64,000 bases of DNA from contig CBDDBU010000020.1 in the NCBI GenBank assembly GCA_965226045.1, positions 1 through 64,000 of the forward strand. The letters run 5' to 3'. Source of the DNA: CBDDBU01 sp965226045. GTDB taxonomy: Bacteria; Pseudomonadota; Alphaproteobacteria; VGEJ01. Below are positions 54,198 to 63,582 of the stretch, one piece after another. The position numbers and the translations under genes were made by a program. Within the stretch, counting starts at the first letter, position 1. Each line of letters starts with the position of its first letter. Below the pieces are notes generated by a model. That model worked only from the letters and a program-made list of their open reading frames with translations, had not been told where the DNA came from and made no database searches.

Positions 54198-55709
54198 ATG
54201 TTGGTCGTGGAGACGATAGCGCGGATCCGGCGGGAGTATTTCGTCAAGGGGAAGCCGATCAAGGAGATCGTGCGGGACGTGAAGGTCTCGCGCAACACGG
54301 TGCGCAAGGTGATCCGTTCGCAGGCGACGGCGTTCACCTACGACCGGCGGGTCCAGCCGATGCCGAAGCTGGGGCCGTGGACGGCCGAGCTGGAGCGGAT
54401 GCTGGAGGCCAACGAGACCAAGTCGAAGCGGGAGCGGCTGACGCTGCTACGGATCTCCGAAGCCCTCGAGGGTCTGGGCTATGGCGGCGGCTACGACGCG
54501 GTGCGGCGCTACGCCAAGGCGTGGCGGTGGCGCCGTTGGGCATCGACGGCGCAGACCTATGTGCCGTTGGTGTTCTCGCCGGGCGAGGCCTATCAGTTCG
54601 ACTGGAGCCACGAGTACGTGGTGCTGGCGGGGGTGACGACCAAGGTCAAGGTCGCGCACGTCCGGCTGTGCCACAGCCGAATGTTCTTCGTCCGCGCTTA
54701 TCCGCGCGAGAGCCAGGAGATGGTGTTCGACGCCCACGACCGGGCATTCCGGCTGTTCCAGGGTGCCTGCCGGCGAGGCATCTACGACAACATGAAGACG
54801 GCGGTGCAGACCGTCCTCATCGGCAAGGAGCGCGCGTTCAACCGGCGCTTCGTGCAGATGTGTGGCCACTACCTGGTCGAACCGACAGCATGCACGCCGG
54901 GAGCGGGATGGGAGAAGGGGCAGGTCGAGAACCAGGTCGGGATCATCCGCGGTCGGTTCTTCACCCCGCGGCTGCGCTTCAAGACCTACGACGAGCTCAA
55001 CGCCTGGCTCTTGGACCAGTGCGTCGCCTACGCCCGGCGTCATCCCCACCCGGTGTTCAAGGACAGGACTGTCTGGCAGGTGTTCGAGGACGAGCGTCCG
55101 TCCCTGGTCGGCTATCGCGGGCCGTTCGACGGCTTCCACGCGGTCCCGGCGTCGGTGTCGAAGACCTGCCTGGTGCGCTTCGACAGCAACAAGTACAGCG
55201 TGGCGGCGCGCGCCGTCGGCCGTCCGGTCGAGGTCCATGCCTACGCCGATCGCATCGTCATCCGCCAGGACGGCGAGATCGTCGCCGAGCATGCCCGGCG
55301 CTTCGGCCGCGACCAGACCGTCTATGACCCGTGGCACTAGGTGCCCGTGCTGGCGAGGAAGCCCGGTGCGCTTCGTAACGGCGCGCCGTTCAAGGACTGG
55401 GCGCTGCCCGGCGCCCTGGGTCGCGTGCGCGTCCGGCTCGCCGGCCACGACGACGGCGACAGGCAGATGGTCGAGATCCTCACCGCCGTGCTGGCGGATG
55501 GGCTGGCGGCGGTGGAGGCCGCCTGTGCCGAGGCGCTCGCTGGCGGCGTGTGCAGCGCCGACGTCGTGCTCAACATCCTCAATCGTCGGCGCCAGCCGTC
55601 CGAGACGGCGCCGATCCCGACGCCCGCGAACCTGCGTCTTCGCTTTGAGCCGGTGGCCGATTGCACCCGCTACGACCGCTTGAGGGGGGTCGGCCATGGA
55701 GCGCCATGA
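54198..55709 (+). CDS. istA: IstA transposase, interrupted by an in-frame TAG
   Basis: The frame encodes an N-terminal helix-turn-helix (IKEIVRDVKVSRNTVRKVI), a DDE core (QFDWSHEYV, FDAHDRAFRLFQG...DNMKTA, and the Glu in GWEKGQVENQVG) and, after TAG at 55338, continues in the same frame with VPVLARKPGALRNGAPF to the normal end. Relatives have a Tyr at this position. Most of the catalytic domain lies before the stop, but the C-terminal about 120 residues are lost. Confidence 0.9.
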
Positions 55710-56424
55710 GGTCCTGGAGATGATGGCCGCACTCAAGCTCGCCGGCATGCGCGACGCGTTCGACGAGGTGCTCGCCGACGGCCTCAAGCGCCAGCATCCG
55801 ATGCAGCGAATCATCGGCGAGCTGTTGAAGGCCGAGATCGCCGACAAGCAGGCGCGATCCATCAAGTACCAGATGAGTGGCGCCAAGCTGCCGCTGGCCA
55901 AGGAGCTGGCCGACTTCGACTTCACCGACACCCCGGTCAACGAGCCGCTGGTCCGCGAGTTGGCGGTCGGCGGCTTCCTGGCCAACCAGCGCAACGCCGT
56001 GCTGATCGGCGGCACCGGCACCGGCAAGAGCCATCTCGCCGTCGCCATCGCGCGGGCCTGCATCCGCGATGGCGCCCGGGGCCGCTTCTTCAACGTCGTC
56101 GACCTGGTCAACCGGCTCGAGGCCGAAGCCCGCGCCGGCCGCCAGGGCCGGCTCGCCGATCAGCTGGCCCGGCGCGACCTCGTCATCCTCGACGAGCTCG
56201 GCTACCTGCCCTTCGCCCAAACCGGAGGCCAGCTGCTGTTCCACCTCGTCAGCCGGCTCTACGAGCGCACCTCGATCATCGTCACCACCAACCTGACCTT
56301 CGGCGAATGGCCGTCCGTCTTCGGCGACGCCAAGATGACCACCGCGCTCCTCGATCGTCTGACGCACCACTGCGAGATCATCGAGACCGGAAACGACTCC
56401 TGGCGCTTCAAGAATCGGTCCTAA
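55696..56424 (+). CDS. istB: IstB helper ATPase
   Basis: A 242-residue AAA+ ATPase of IS21. Walker A GGTGTGKSHL, Walker B LVILDELGY, and ALLDRLTHHCEIIET at the end are typical. Overlaps istA by 14 bases. Intact; it assists IstA target selection and strand transfer. Confidence 0.95.
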   Translation: MERHEVLEMMAALKLAGMRDAFDEVLADGLKRQHPMQRIIGELLKAEIADKQARSIKYQMSGAKLPLAKELADFDFTDTPVNEPLVRELAVGGFLANQRNAVLIGGTGTGKSHLAVAIARACIRDGARGRFFNVVDLVNRLEAEARAGRQGRLADQLARRDLVILDELGYLPFAQTGGQLLFHLVSRLYERTSIIVTTNLTFGEWPSVFGDAKMTTALLDRLTHHCEIIETGNDSWRFKNRS

Positions 56425-56629
56425 AGGCAACCGATCCACCTGCGGCCCGGTCGCCCAGGTGGCCCCACAGGAACCTCCCACACGCGGTCCGCCGCCAGCC
56501 GCGTGGTGGGCGCGTCGGCCCGCGCGCGGGCCCCTCCTATGGACTACCTGTACGACCTCCGCCGTGCATCCCCAAAGGGGTCAACATTGCACGCCGATAG
56601 GGGGTCAATGTTCAACGCCGATTGACAGA

Positions 56630-57132
56630 CCGAGGTCCTTGACGAAGCGCCGCTGCTCGACCGGCCTGAGACCGGGGCCGTCATAGGCGTGATAGGCGAC
56701 CTGTCCGGCATGGGTCACGGCGAACTGGTTGATCGGCAGCAGCCCCTCTTTCTGCGCCGAAACCGCCACCCCGGCTACCGTGTGCAGGTGCATGGCGCAT
56801 CGCGCCTCGGGCGCCGCCTCGTAGACCGTGCGATGGACGACCCATCCGGCGGGGTTCACCTGATCGGGGCCGCCGCCGATGTTGGCGCCGTCGAGATCCA
56901 CCGTCATCAGTCGCGAGGCGGTCATTTCGCCGAACAGCAGGCCAAAGCCGATGAACAGAAATTCGTTCTCTGTGTCCGGAATGCGGGCCGACAGATGCGT
57001 GTAGATAGAATCGTCCATGCCACGGCGGGCGAAGTCGCGATAACAGGCGGCGAGCTCGATCCGCGCCTCCCGCTCCGCCCGCGTTTGGCGACGCACGGTG
57101 GCTCTCTTCTTCAGGTGACGCGCCATCGCCAC
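56630..57132 (-). pseudogene. Class II aldolase/adducin protein, 5' part
   Basis: The N-terminal 167 codons, with THLSARIPD and AMHLHTVAG holding the metal-binding His pair. With the 3' part it would make about 260 residues. Sugar-phosphate or related substrate unknown. It is destroyed by the IS21 at 54083-56629. Confidence 0.9.
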
Positions 57133-57137
57133 TCTCC

Positions 57138-58040
57138 TCAGCCCGCGAAACGCGGCTCGGGGAGGCCGCGAACCCCCAGCCCCCGCACCTCGAACAAGCC
57201 GCCAGCCGTCGGCTCAGGGCCGGCTTCCTTGACGAAATGCCCGTGCGGAGGATGCACCACTCGAGCTAGCGACGTTACATAAAGCACGTCCAGATTGTCG
57301 CCGCCGAACATCACGCTGGTCAAGTTGCGAATGGGAAAGGGGATGTCACGGTCGATGGTCCCGTCAGGGGCATAGCGAATGAGCCGGCCCGAAACCACTT
57401 GAGCGTTCCAGATGTAGCCCTCTTCATCGACGGTCGAGCCATCGCAGCCGCCCGGCTCCCCCCTGAGGTCGACCAGCGCGCGTTTGTTGGAAATCGCGCC
57501 GGCCTCGATGTCGTAGTCGTAGGCCCAGATCGTCTCCCAGGTCTCGGCGCAATAGAACGTGCGATCGTCGGGACTCCAGCACGGCATGTTGAAACACTGG
57601 ATGCCGTCGGCGACCTTGGTCACCGTCATGTCAGGATCGAGCCGGTAAAGCCCCGAGATGTAGTCCGATTCATGCTGGTCCATGCCGCCCGCGAAGAAGC
57701 GGCCGCGGCGGTCGCACTTGCCGTCGTTGAGGCGGGTGCGCGGCTGGTCGGCTTCAACCTCGACGATCAGCTCGCACTGGCCGCTGTCGAAGTCGAAGGT
57801 ATGAAAGCCGTTGCGCAGCGCCAGAACGGCCCCGCCCCGCTCCCGCAGCGCCATCGAGCCGATGTCGTGTGGTAGAGGCCAGGCCTTGACGGCGCGATCG
57901 CGCGGATCGTAGCGGTTGACCGAGGGCCCGAGCCTGGGGTCAAGACTGTTGACCCAAAAAAGGACGCCATCGACCGGGTCCCAAACCGGCCCCTCGCCCA
58001 GCTCGTACCGGGCATCCACCACCAACTCGATGTCTGGCAT
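57138..58040 (-). CDS. SMP-30/gluconolactonase-family protein
   Basis: A 300-residue six-bladed beta-propeller lactonase. GEGPVWDP (Glu metal ligand), RLNDGKCDRRGRFFAGGM (Asn and Arg region) and GGCDGSTVDEEGYIWNA (Asp) are the metal-site motifs. It lies just upstream of the aldolase gene with a five-base gap, suggesting a sugar-acid pathway. Confidence 0.92.
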   Translation of the reverse strand: MPDIELVVDARYELGEGPVWDPVDGVLFWVNSLDPRLGPSVNRYDPRDRAVKAWPLPHDIGSMALRERGGAVLALRNGFHTFDFDSGQCELIVEVEADQPRTRLNDGKCDRRGRFFAGGMDQHESDYISGLYRLDPDMTVTKVADGIQCFNMPCWSPDDRTFYCAETWETIWAYDYDIEAGAISNKRALVDLRGEPGGCDGSTVDEEGYIWNAQVVSGRLIRYAPDGTIDRDIPFPIRNLTSVMFGGDNLDVLYVTSLARVVHPPHGHFVKEAGPEPTAGGLFEVRGLGVRGLPEPRFAG

Positions 58041-58179
58041 CGCCAACCTCACAGCACCGGTGCGCGCATTCTAGTCGGGCCGGGAGGCGCGCGCCACGAG
58101 CGAGCGCCCGTCCGTTTATCCGTGCCGCCGTTTGCGCCATAGTGCCAGCCGCGAACCGTGCCGCGAAGGAGGCTAATCG

Positions 58180-58658
58180 ATGGGCAGCTGGCTGGACACC
58201 AACCGGGGGGCGGTGCACCCCTGGGAGACCGACTCGTTCGGCCACATGAACATCCGCTTCTACATGATCGCCTATGCCGACGCGGCCTGGCACCTCGCAC
58301 ACGCGATGGGCATGAGCCCGAACTACATGCGGGCCGAGAACCGCGGCATCGCCACCGTGCGCACCGACATTCACTACCTGCGCGAACTGCGTGAGGGAGA
58401 CATCTGGCATATCCGCTCGGGCTTCACCCACATCGGCAACAGCTCGTTCCGGTTCATGCAGGAGATGTACAACTCCGAGACCGGGTTGCTGGCCTCGACC
58501 TACGACGCGGCGGCGATCCACCTCGATCTCGAGGCCCGCAGAGGGGTGCGCATCCCCGATTAGGGAACGCCGGGCACATGGGCGTCCCATTGCGCCAGGC
58601 GGCCCAAGCCCACATGGTCGAGGCCACGCCGCGCGAGGGGGGAGACAGACATCGCTAG
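58180..58658 (+). pseudogene. Hotdog-fold acyl-CoA thioesterase, end disrupted by a 20-base insert
   Basis: The first 127 codons (WETDSFGHMNIRFYMIAYADAAWHL... YLRELREGDIWHIRSGF) are a 4-hydroxybenzoyl-CoA-type thioesterase with the catalytic-region Asp in TDSFGHMN. It now stops at TAG 58561. Deleting 20 bases (58560-58579) yields IPEGVPLRQAAQAHMVEATPRE and a stop at 58656, so the frame was about 152 codons. The inserted bases repeat 18 bases found right at the original stop (58656-58673). The short form may still fold. Confidence 0.75.
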
Positions 58659-58670
58659 GGAACGCCGGGC

Positions 58671-58710
58671 ACAAAAAAACGGGCGTCCAGCGAGGGCCGG
58701 ACGCCCGGAG
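58671..58710 (-). terminator. Rho-independent terminator (minus strand)
   Basis: Read on the minus strand, GGGCGTCC (58699-58706) and GGACGCCC (58681-58688) form an 8-bp stem with a 10-base loop, followed by GTTTTTTT (58673-58680). This strong terminator ends the small gene at 58733-59004. Confidence 0.8.
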
Positions 58711-58732
58711 GAGGAACTTCGATCGTCTAGCG

Positions 58733-59004
58733 CTAGCCCCCGCGCGCGGCCGTGCTCGTCGCGCCGAAGACCTTGATGGGCGTCCCATTGGCGGCGCGCA
58801 TTTCCAGCACGGGCGGCCGCTGCGTGCCGTCGAGAAGCGGGACGACGGCGCGTGGATCGAGCGGGACGGGCAGAGCTGGTTCCGGGTGGCGGCGACGCCG
58901 AGGACGATCATTTCGCGTCCAGCGGTTGCTCGGGCAAACGTTCCCACTGGCGCCTCGCCTCGATCCAGTGGCGAAATGTCGTCGATCGCTTCAACTTTAG
59001 TCAT
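58733..59004 (-). pseudogene. Small protein gene, apparently frameshifted
   Basis: ATG 59004 begins MTKVEAIDDISPLDRGEAPVGT..., and the end MRAANGTPIKVFGATSTAARGG with stop at 58733 lies in another frame, the change falling near 58880. The strong terminator just downstream supports a real gene of about 90 residues. Family not recognised; frame of the middle is uncertain. Confidence 0.45.
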
Positions 59005-59094
59005 GAATTCCCCCCATCCCATGGTGTCTGAAGACCCTCTATCTATCAAGATGGCGACCGAGCACCCCGCCCGAGAAAATAGGGTTATTCCTTA

Positions 59095-59292
59095 GTGGCT
59101 CGCCCAAATTCCCTTAGTATGTGGACCGATAGCGGTCACGGCGAGGCGGGCGTCGCCCCCCTGGATCCAGCGGCGTATGGCATGCGCTGGCGGATCGCCG
59201 GCGGACAGGCTGTGCTGACCTTCCGCGCCCTGATCAAATCGCCCTCGTTATCGCGTGAGGCGCGGGATGGGGGCCACTTGACACTTCGCTAA
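59095..59292 (+). mobile_element. Remnant resembling an ISKra4-type transposase C-terminus
   Basis: A 65-codon stretch contains GMRWRIAGGQAVLTFRALIKS, resembling the conserved end of ISKra4-type transposases. Both sides are decayed and no ends are seen. The bases from here to 59374 hold nothing else I recognise. Confidence 0.5.
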
Positions 59293-59374
59293 TTCGTACA
59301 GCCGCCATCGCAGTGGCTCATGGCTATCGTCGACGGCGTCGTCGTCAACGGCGCCAAATCGCCGACTCAATGTT

Positions 59375-59453
59375 CACGCTAAAGTGTCGCCTAAAAGCCG
59401 CTACAATGCCGTCCGAGTCCCTACTCGGCATCGCCGGAGATATCTCCGCTTCG
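59375..59453 (+). repeat. 79-bp dispersed repeat, copy B
   Basis: Identical over 79 bases to the complement of 17898-17976, with the same two hairpins. Here it abuts the damaged histidine kinase gene, whose visible frame overlaps it. See copy A for the hairpin details. Confidence 0.9.
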
Positions 59454-60407
59454 CCTGGACTCTGTTCCACACCATCAGCGCTGAAGCGTTGCTGGCCCCT
59501 AGCCAGGGCGAAAACGGGGGGCATGGTAGGTGGCTGCTGTCGCTGGATATCGGCGCGCTCGTGGTGGCTCTGGCCCTGAGCCAGGGCCTCCTGGTGATCG
59601 CGGTTTGGCGATCGCGCCGCCAGGAATTACGCCGTCGCGAGGCCGACGCGCTGGGCGAGCGACTGCGGCGCCAGATCGCCGAGTCGCAGTCGACGGAGGA
59701 ATCGCTCCGCACCAGCTGTCGGGAGCTCGAAGACCGAATGGCGAAAGGCATGTCGGACTTTGCCTGGGCCTCGCAGCGCCTGGTCGAGGTCCAAGACAAC
59801 GAGGCGCGGCGAATCGCCCATGAACTCCACGGCGATGTGGGCCAGGCCCTCGCCGCTACACGGCTCGGGCTCCACGCCATCCAGCGGGGAAGCCCGCCGC
59901 CAGAGACGGTGACCAACTGCATCCGCTCGATCCAACATGTCATCGACGTGGTGCGCGATGTCACGGTAAGTCTGCGGCCCCCGGTGCTCGACGATCTCGG
60001 GTTGGTTCCCCCTCTGCGCTGGCACATCGAGCGCCTCCGCCAATCATCGGACTTCGAGATTGACCTAAGGGCGCCAGAGCCCAAAGATCGCCTGCCCCGC
60101 GAGGTCGAGAACGCCGGCTTCAGGATCGTGCAGGAAGCGCTCAACAACATCTCCGAGCACGCGTGCGCGGCACGTCGTGGTCGAGCTCAGGCGGGGCGGA
60201 CACGGCGCCACCCTCAGCATCCGCGACGATGGCGCGGGCTTCGATGTCGCGGCGGTGGCACTGGCGGCGAAGCAGCGCGGCAGCCTCGGCCTCATTGGAA
60301 TGCAAGAACGGGCCCTCCATGCGGGCGGCGAAGTCGAGATCGCAAGCCAGCCCGGCCGGACGGAAGTGCGCGCCCGCTTTCATTTCGACAACACGGCGCG
60401 GCCGTGA
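59384..60407 (+). pseudogene. NarL-system histidine kinase, frameshifted
   Basis: A membrane segment (DIGALVVALALSQGLLVIAVW), a HisKA_3 domain with the phospho-acceptor His in RRIAHELHGDVGQALAATRLGL, and an ATPase domain (RDDGAGFDVAAV, GSLGLIGMQERA). A one-base shift near 60165 separates NNISEHAC from VVVELRRGGHGA. The N-terminus overlaps the 79-bp repeat, so the true start is uncertain and may be lost. It pairs with the response regulator that follows. Confidence 0.85.
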
Positions 60408-61051
60408 GCGCGATCCGCATCCTCCTAGCCGACGATCACACCCTGGTGCGACAGGGTCTGCGTTCACTGCTGGAGGAAATCGACGACTTCGACGTGGTGG
60501 CGGAGGCGACCGACGGCCGCGAGGCGCTGACACGCGCCGAAGCCTGCTGCCCCGATGTCATCGTGATGGACATCAGCATGCGCGGGCTCAACGGCCTCGA
60601 CGCGACCGAGCGGCTGACGCAGCAGGGCGAGAAGGCGCGCGTGCTGATCCTTTCGATGCATTCCAATGAGGAGTACGTGCTGCGCACGCTGCGCGCCGGC
60701 GCGGCCGGCTATCTGCTAAAAGACGCGATCGCCGAGGAGCTTGAACTGGCCGTCCGGGCCGTGGCCCGTGGCGATCTCTACCTTGGCCCGACCATCTCCA
60801 ACGCCGTGGTCCAACGGTATCTGGCAAGCGCCGAGGAAATCGCGACACCGCATGATGTGCTGACGGCACGGCAGCGCGAGGTTCTTCAGCTGCTCGCGGA
60901 GGGCAACAACACCAAGGACATCGCCCACGTCATGAAGGTGAGCACGAAAACCGTGGAGTCCCACCGGGCTCAACTGATGGACCAACTCGGCATCCGCGAC
61001 GTGCCCGGCCTCGTCCGCTATGCGATTCGCACGGGGCTGGTATCGGCCTAA
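60404..61051 (+). CDS. NarL/FixJ-family response regulator
   Basis: A 215-residue regulator. The receiver has the acidic pair in LLADDHTLV, phospho-acceptor Asp in VIVMDISMRG and Lys in YLLKDAI. The output is a LuxR-type helix-turn-helix (TARQREVLQLLAEGNNTKDIAHVMKVSTKTVESHRAQLMDQLGI). GTG 60404 overlaps the kinase stop by four bases. The regulator is intact though its kinase is not. Confidence 0.94.
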   Translation: MSAIRILLADDHTLVRQGLRSLLEEIDDFDVVAEATDGREALTRAEACCPDVIVMDISMRGLNGLDATERLTQQGEKARVLILSMHSNEEYVLRTLRAGAAGYLLKDAIAEELELAVRAVARGDLYLGPTISNAVVQRYLASAEEIATPHDVLTARQREVLQLLAEGNNTKDIAHVMKVSTKTVESHRAQLMDQLGIRDVPGLVRYAIRTGLVSA

Positions 61052-61228
61052 TCGCGCGCGCCGCTGACGTCGTAGTCCGCTTCAGACCCCCCGTTCGCGT
61101 GGCTCCGGCATCAATGCCTCGCGCGTGTTCCAGCCGCGTAGACGCCAGGGAAGAGAGCGGCACGCGCCGGTGGCTTGGTCCGCCGAGACTGCGTATAACG
61201 ACCGCCAGCGCGGACGGCGCGAGGAATC

Positions 61229-62620
61229 ATGCTTGAGCGTTTCCAACTCGGCGATCCAGCATCGCCAGCGGTTCCGATCTGGCCGATCCGGAGCGCCGAC
61301 TATGACACCTGGCGCGCCAGCCAGCCGCCAACTTGGCAGTCCTGGCTCGCCGCCCATGACTACCGGCCCGAGGCGGGACGTTACCTGGTGGTGCCTGACG
61401 CCGAGGGTGGCGCGGCCGGCATCGCTCTGGGCTTGGGCGAGCGGCCGGATCTGTGGTGCTACGGCGCGCTGGCGGCCGGTTTGCCTCGGGAGCACTATCG
61501 CATTGTCGGCGAACTGTCGCCCACGGACGCGACCGCCGCCGCCCTCGGCTGGGGTCTTGGGGCCTACCGTTTCACCCGCTACCGCGCGGCGACCCGGGAG
61601 CTCGCGACGCTCGCGGCCCCCGAAGGCGCGGACCTCGCCCATGTCGAGGCCATGTTGGCGGCCACCTATCTCGTACGCGACCTTATCAACGTGCCGGCCG
61701 AGGACATGGGGCCCGCCGACCTGGCTGCCGCCGCGCGCGCTGTCGCCGCTGAGTTCGCGGCTGCGGTGACGGTGATCGAGGGCGAAGCGCTGATCGAGCA
61801 GGGCTATTGCCTGATCCACGCCGTGGGACGCGCCAGTCCTCGCCCGCCATGCTTGATCGACCTGCGGTGGGGCGCAGCGGACGCACCCAAGGTGACGCTG
61901 GTGGGTAAGGGCGTCTGCTTCGATTCCGGCGGTCTCGACCTGAAGACGGCAGCCGGCATGCGGCTGATGAAAAAGGACATGGGCGGGGCGGCGACGGTGC
62001 TCGGGCTGGCGCGAATGGTGATGGCCGCCAACCTGCCGGTGCGGCTTCGGGTCCTGCTCCCGGCCGTGGACAACGCGGTCTCGGGCGCCGCGTTTCGGCC
62101 CGGCGATATCCTGCGCACCCGCAAAGGCATCAGCGTCGAGATCGGCAACACCGATGCCGAGGGCCGCTTGGTGCTGGCCGACGCCCTTGCGGAGGCGGAC
62201 ACCGAGCGGCCGCACCTGCTGATCGACTGCGCGACCTTGACGGGATCGGCGCGCATCGCGCTCGGCACCGAGCTGCCGGCCCTGTTCACCGACGATGAGG
62301 GCCTGGCCACCGACCTCGCCCGATGCGCGCGCGCGGAGGCCGACCCGTTGTGGCGCCTGCCCCTGTGGCGGCCTTATCGCGCCTTGCTCGATAGCCCCAT
62401 CGCCGACATCGACAACGTCGGCAGTGGCCGGTACGGGGGCGCCATTACAGCCGCTCTTTTCCTCCAGGACTTCGTGACCGATACGCCGGCTTGGGCGCAC
62501 CTTGATCTGTACGCCTGGAACGACAAGGCACAACGCGGCCGGCCAATCGGCGGCGAGGCGATGGGCCTACGAGCGCTCTACGCGCTGCTGGCGGAGCGCT
62601 ACGCCGCATCGCTCATTTAA
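61229..62620 (+). CDS. M17-family leucyl aminopeptidase
   Basis: A 463-residue metallopeptidase removing N-terminal residues in the cytoplasm. KGVCFDSGGLDLKTAAGMRLMKKDMGGAA and the signature NTDAEGRLVLADAL carry the Zn ligands and catalytic Lys/Arg. The N-terminal domain is of the divergent alphaproteobacterial type. Intact. Confidence 0.94.
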   Translation: MLERFQLGDPASPAVPIWPIRSADYDTWRASQPPTWQSWLAAHDYRPEAGRYLVVPDAEGGAAGIALGLGERPDLWCYGALAAGLPREHYRIVGELSPTDATAAALGWGLGAYRFTRYRAATRELATLAAPEGADLAHVEAMLAATYLVRDLINVPAEDMGPADLAAAARAVAAEFAAAVTVIEGEALIEQGYCLIHAVGRASPRPPCLIDLRWGAADAPKVTLVGKGVCFDSGGLDLKTAAGMRLMKKDMGGAATVLGLARMVMAANLPVRLRVLLPAVDNAVSGAAFRPGDILRTRKGISVEIGNTDAEGRLVLADALAEADTERPHLLIDCATLTGSARIALGTELPALFTDDEGLATDLARCARAEADPLWRLPLWRPYRALLDSPIADIDNVGSGRYGGAITAALFLQDFVTDTPAWAHLDLYAWNDKAQRGRPIGGEAMGLRALYALLAERYAASLI

Positions 62621-62649
62621 GGCGCTGAGCCGGCCACGACCCGGGGGGC

Positions 62650-63579
62650 TCAATATTCCTGCGCTGGATCGACCTGATTGATGAGCGGCTGACCGGCACC
62701 GGCGCGGCGGATGTTTTCGGCCACCTGCGGTGCGATCGAGCTGGCCACCGTGAGGCCGGCGATGTGTGGCGTGATGGTGACCTTGGGGTGAGCCCAGAAC
62801 GGATGATCGACCGCCAGCGGCTCGCGGTGGAACACGTCGAGCATGGCGCCCGCGATATGGCCGGAGTCGAGCGCCGCGAGTAGGTCCTGGTCGACCACGT
62901 GGCCGCCGCGCGCGAGGTTGATGACATACGCGCCGCGCGGCAGAGCGGCCAACGTCGCCGCGCCAATGATGCCTGCGGTGTCATCGGTCATCGGCAGGAA
63001 GCAAGCGAGGAAGCGGCACCCACCCAGCATCGCGGTCAGCCCCTCGGGCCCATGGAAGCACTCGACCCCTTCGACCTCGCGCGGGGTGCGGGTCCAGCCG
63101 CGAACCGGAAAGCCCAATACCGTCAGTTTGCGCGCCGCATCGCCGCCGATAACGCCGAGCCCGAGAATACCGACCGGCGCGCGTTCGGTGTCTGGCGGTG
63201 GGTGCTTTTTCCACTCGCCCGCCCGCTGGGAGGCCTCATAGAGCGGCAACATGCGGTGATGGCGTAGAACGCCGAGAATCGCGTACTCGCTCATCTGGGC
63301 AGTGAGCGAACGATCGACCAGCCGCACGATCGGCACGCCGGGCGGCAAGTCGGTATCGAGGAATATGTGATCGACGCCGGCACCCAGTGAAATGATCGCC
63401 TTGAGGTTGGGAAATTGGCGCAGCAGGCCGGGCTCGGGCTTCCACACCAGCGCGAACTCGACCTCCACAGGGTCGCCGGCGTCCGGCCACACCCGAAACT
63501 CGAGCTCCGGTAACTCCGAACTGAGCGCCGCGCGGTGATCGGCCGGATCGTCGTCCTTGGAAATGAACAAAACGGCCAT
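62650..63579 (-). CDS. ghrA: GhrA-like glyoxylate/hydroxypyruvate reductase (D-2-hydroxyacid dehydrogenase)
   Basis: A 309-residue NAD(P)H-dependent dehydrogenase. The dinucleotide site VGILGLGVIGGDAARKL, catalytic Arg in INLARGGHVVDQDLL, Glu in DVFHREPLAVDHPFW and His in ITPHIAG are all present. It probably reduces glyoxylate or hydroxypyruvate. Follows the ABC ATPase gene by three bases on the same strand. Confidence 0.9.
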   Translation of the reverse strand: MAVLFISKDDDPADHRAALSSELPELEFRVWPDAGDPVEVEFALVWKPEPGLLRQFPNLKAIISLGAGVDHIFLDTDLPPGVPIVRLVDRSLTAQMSEYAILGVLRHHRMLPLYEASQRAGEWKKHPPPDTERAPVGILGLGVIGGDAARKLTVLGFPVRGWTRTPREVEGVECFHGPEGLTAMLGGCRFLACFLPMTDDTAGIIGAATLAALPRGAYVINLARGGHVVDQDLLAALDSGHIAGAMLDVFHREPLAVDHPFWAHPKVTITPHIAGLTVASSIAPQVAENIRRAGAGQPLINQVDPAQEY

Positions 63580-63582
63580 GGC

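Larger units (their letters stand above)
54083..56629 (+). mobile_element. IS21-family element inserted in aldolase gene
   Basis: Both ends start TGT and contain repeated CGGCGT...TTGACCCC units, the multi-repeat ends typical of IS21. A 6-bp duplication CCGAGG flanks it (54077-54082 and 56630-56635). Removing the element rejoins RRFVKDLGGRRMMFLRNHG in frame. It carries istA and istB. Confidence 0.93.

Noticed and set aside
3904..58563. Reassignment of TAG to Tyr or another amino acid
   Set aside because: mrp (3904), the RHH gene (8161), nfu (12556), the Phd antitoxin (52065) and other intact genes end at TAG exactly where relatives end, so TAG works as a normal stop. Partial suppression is not excluded.
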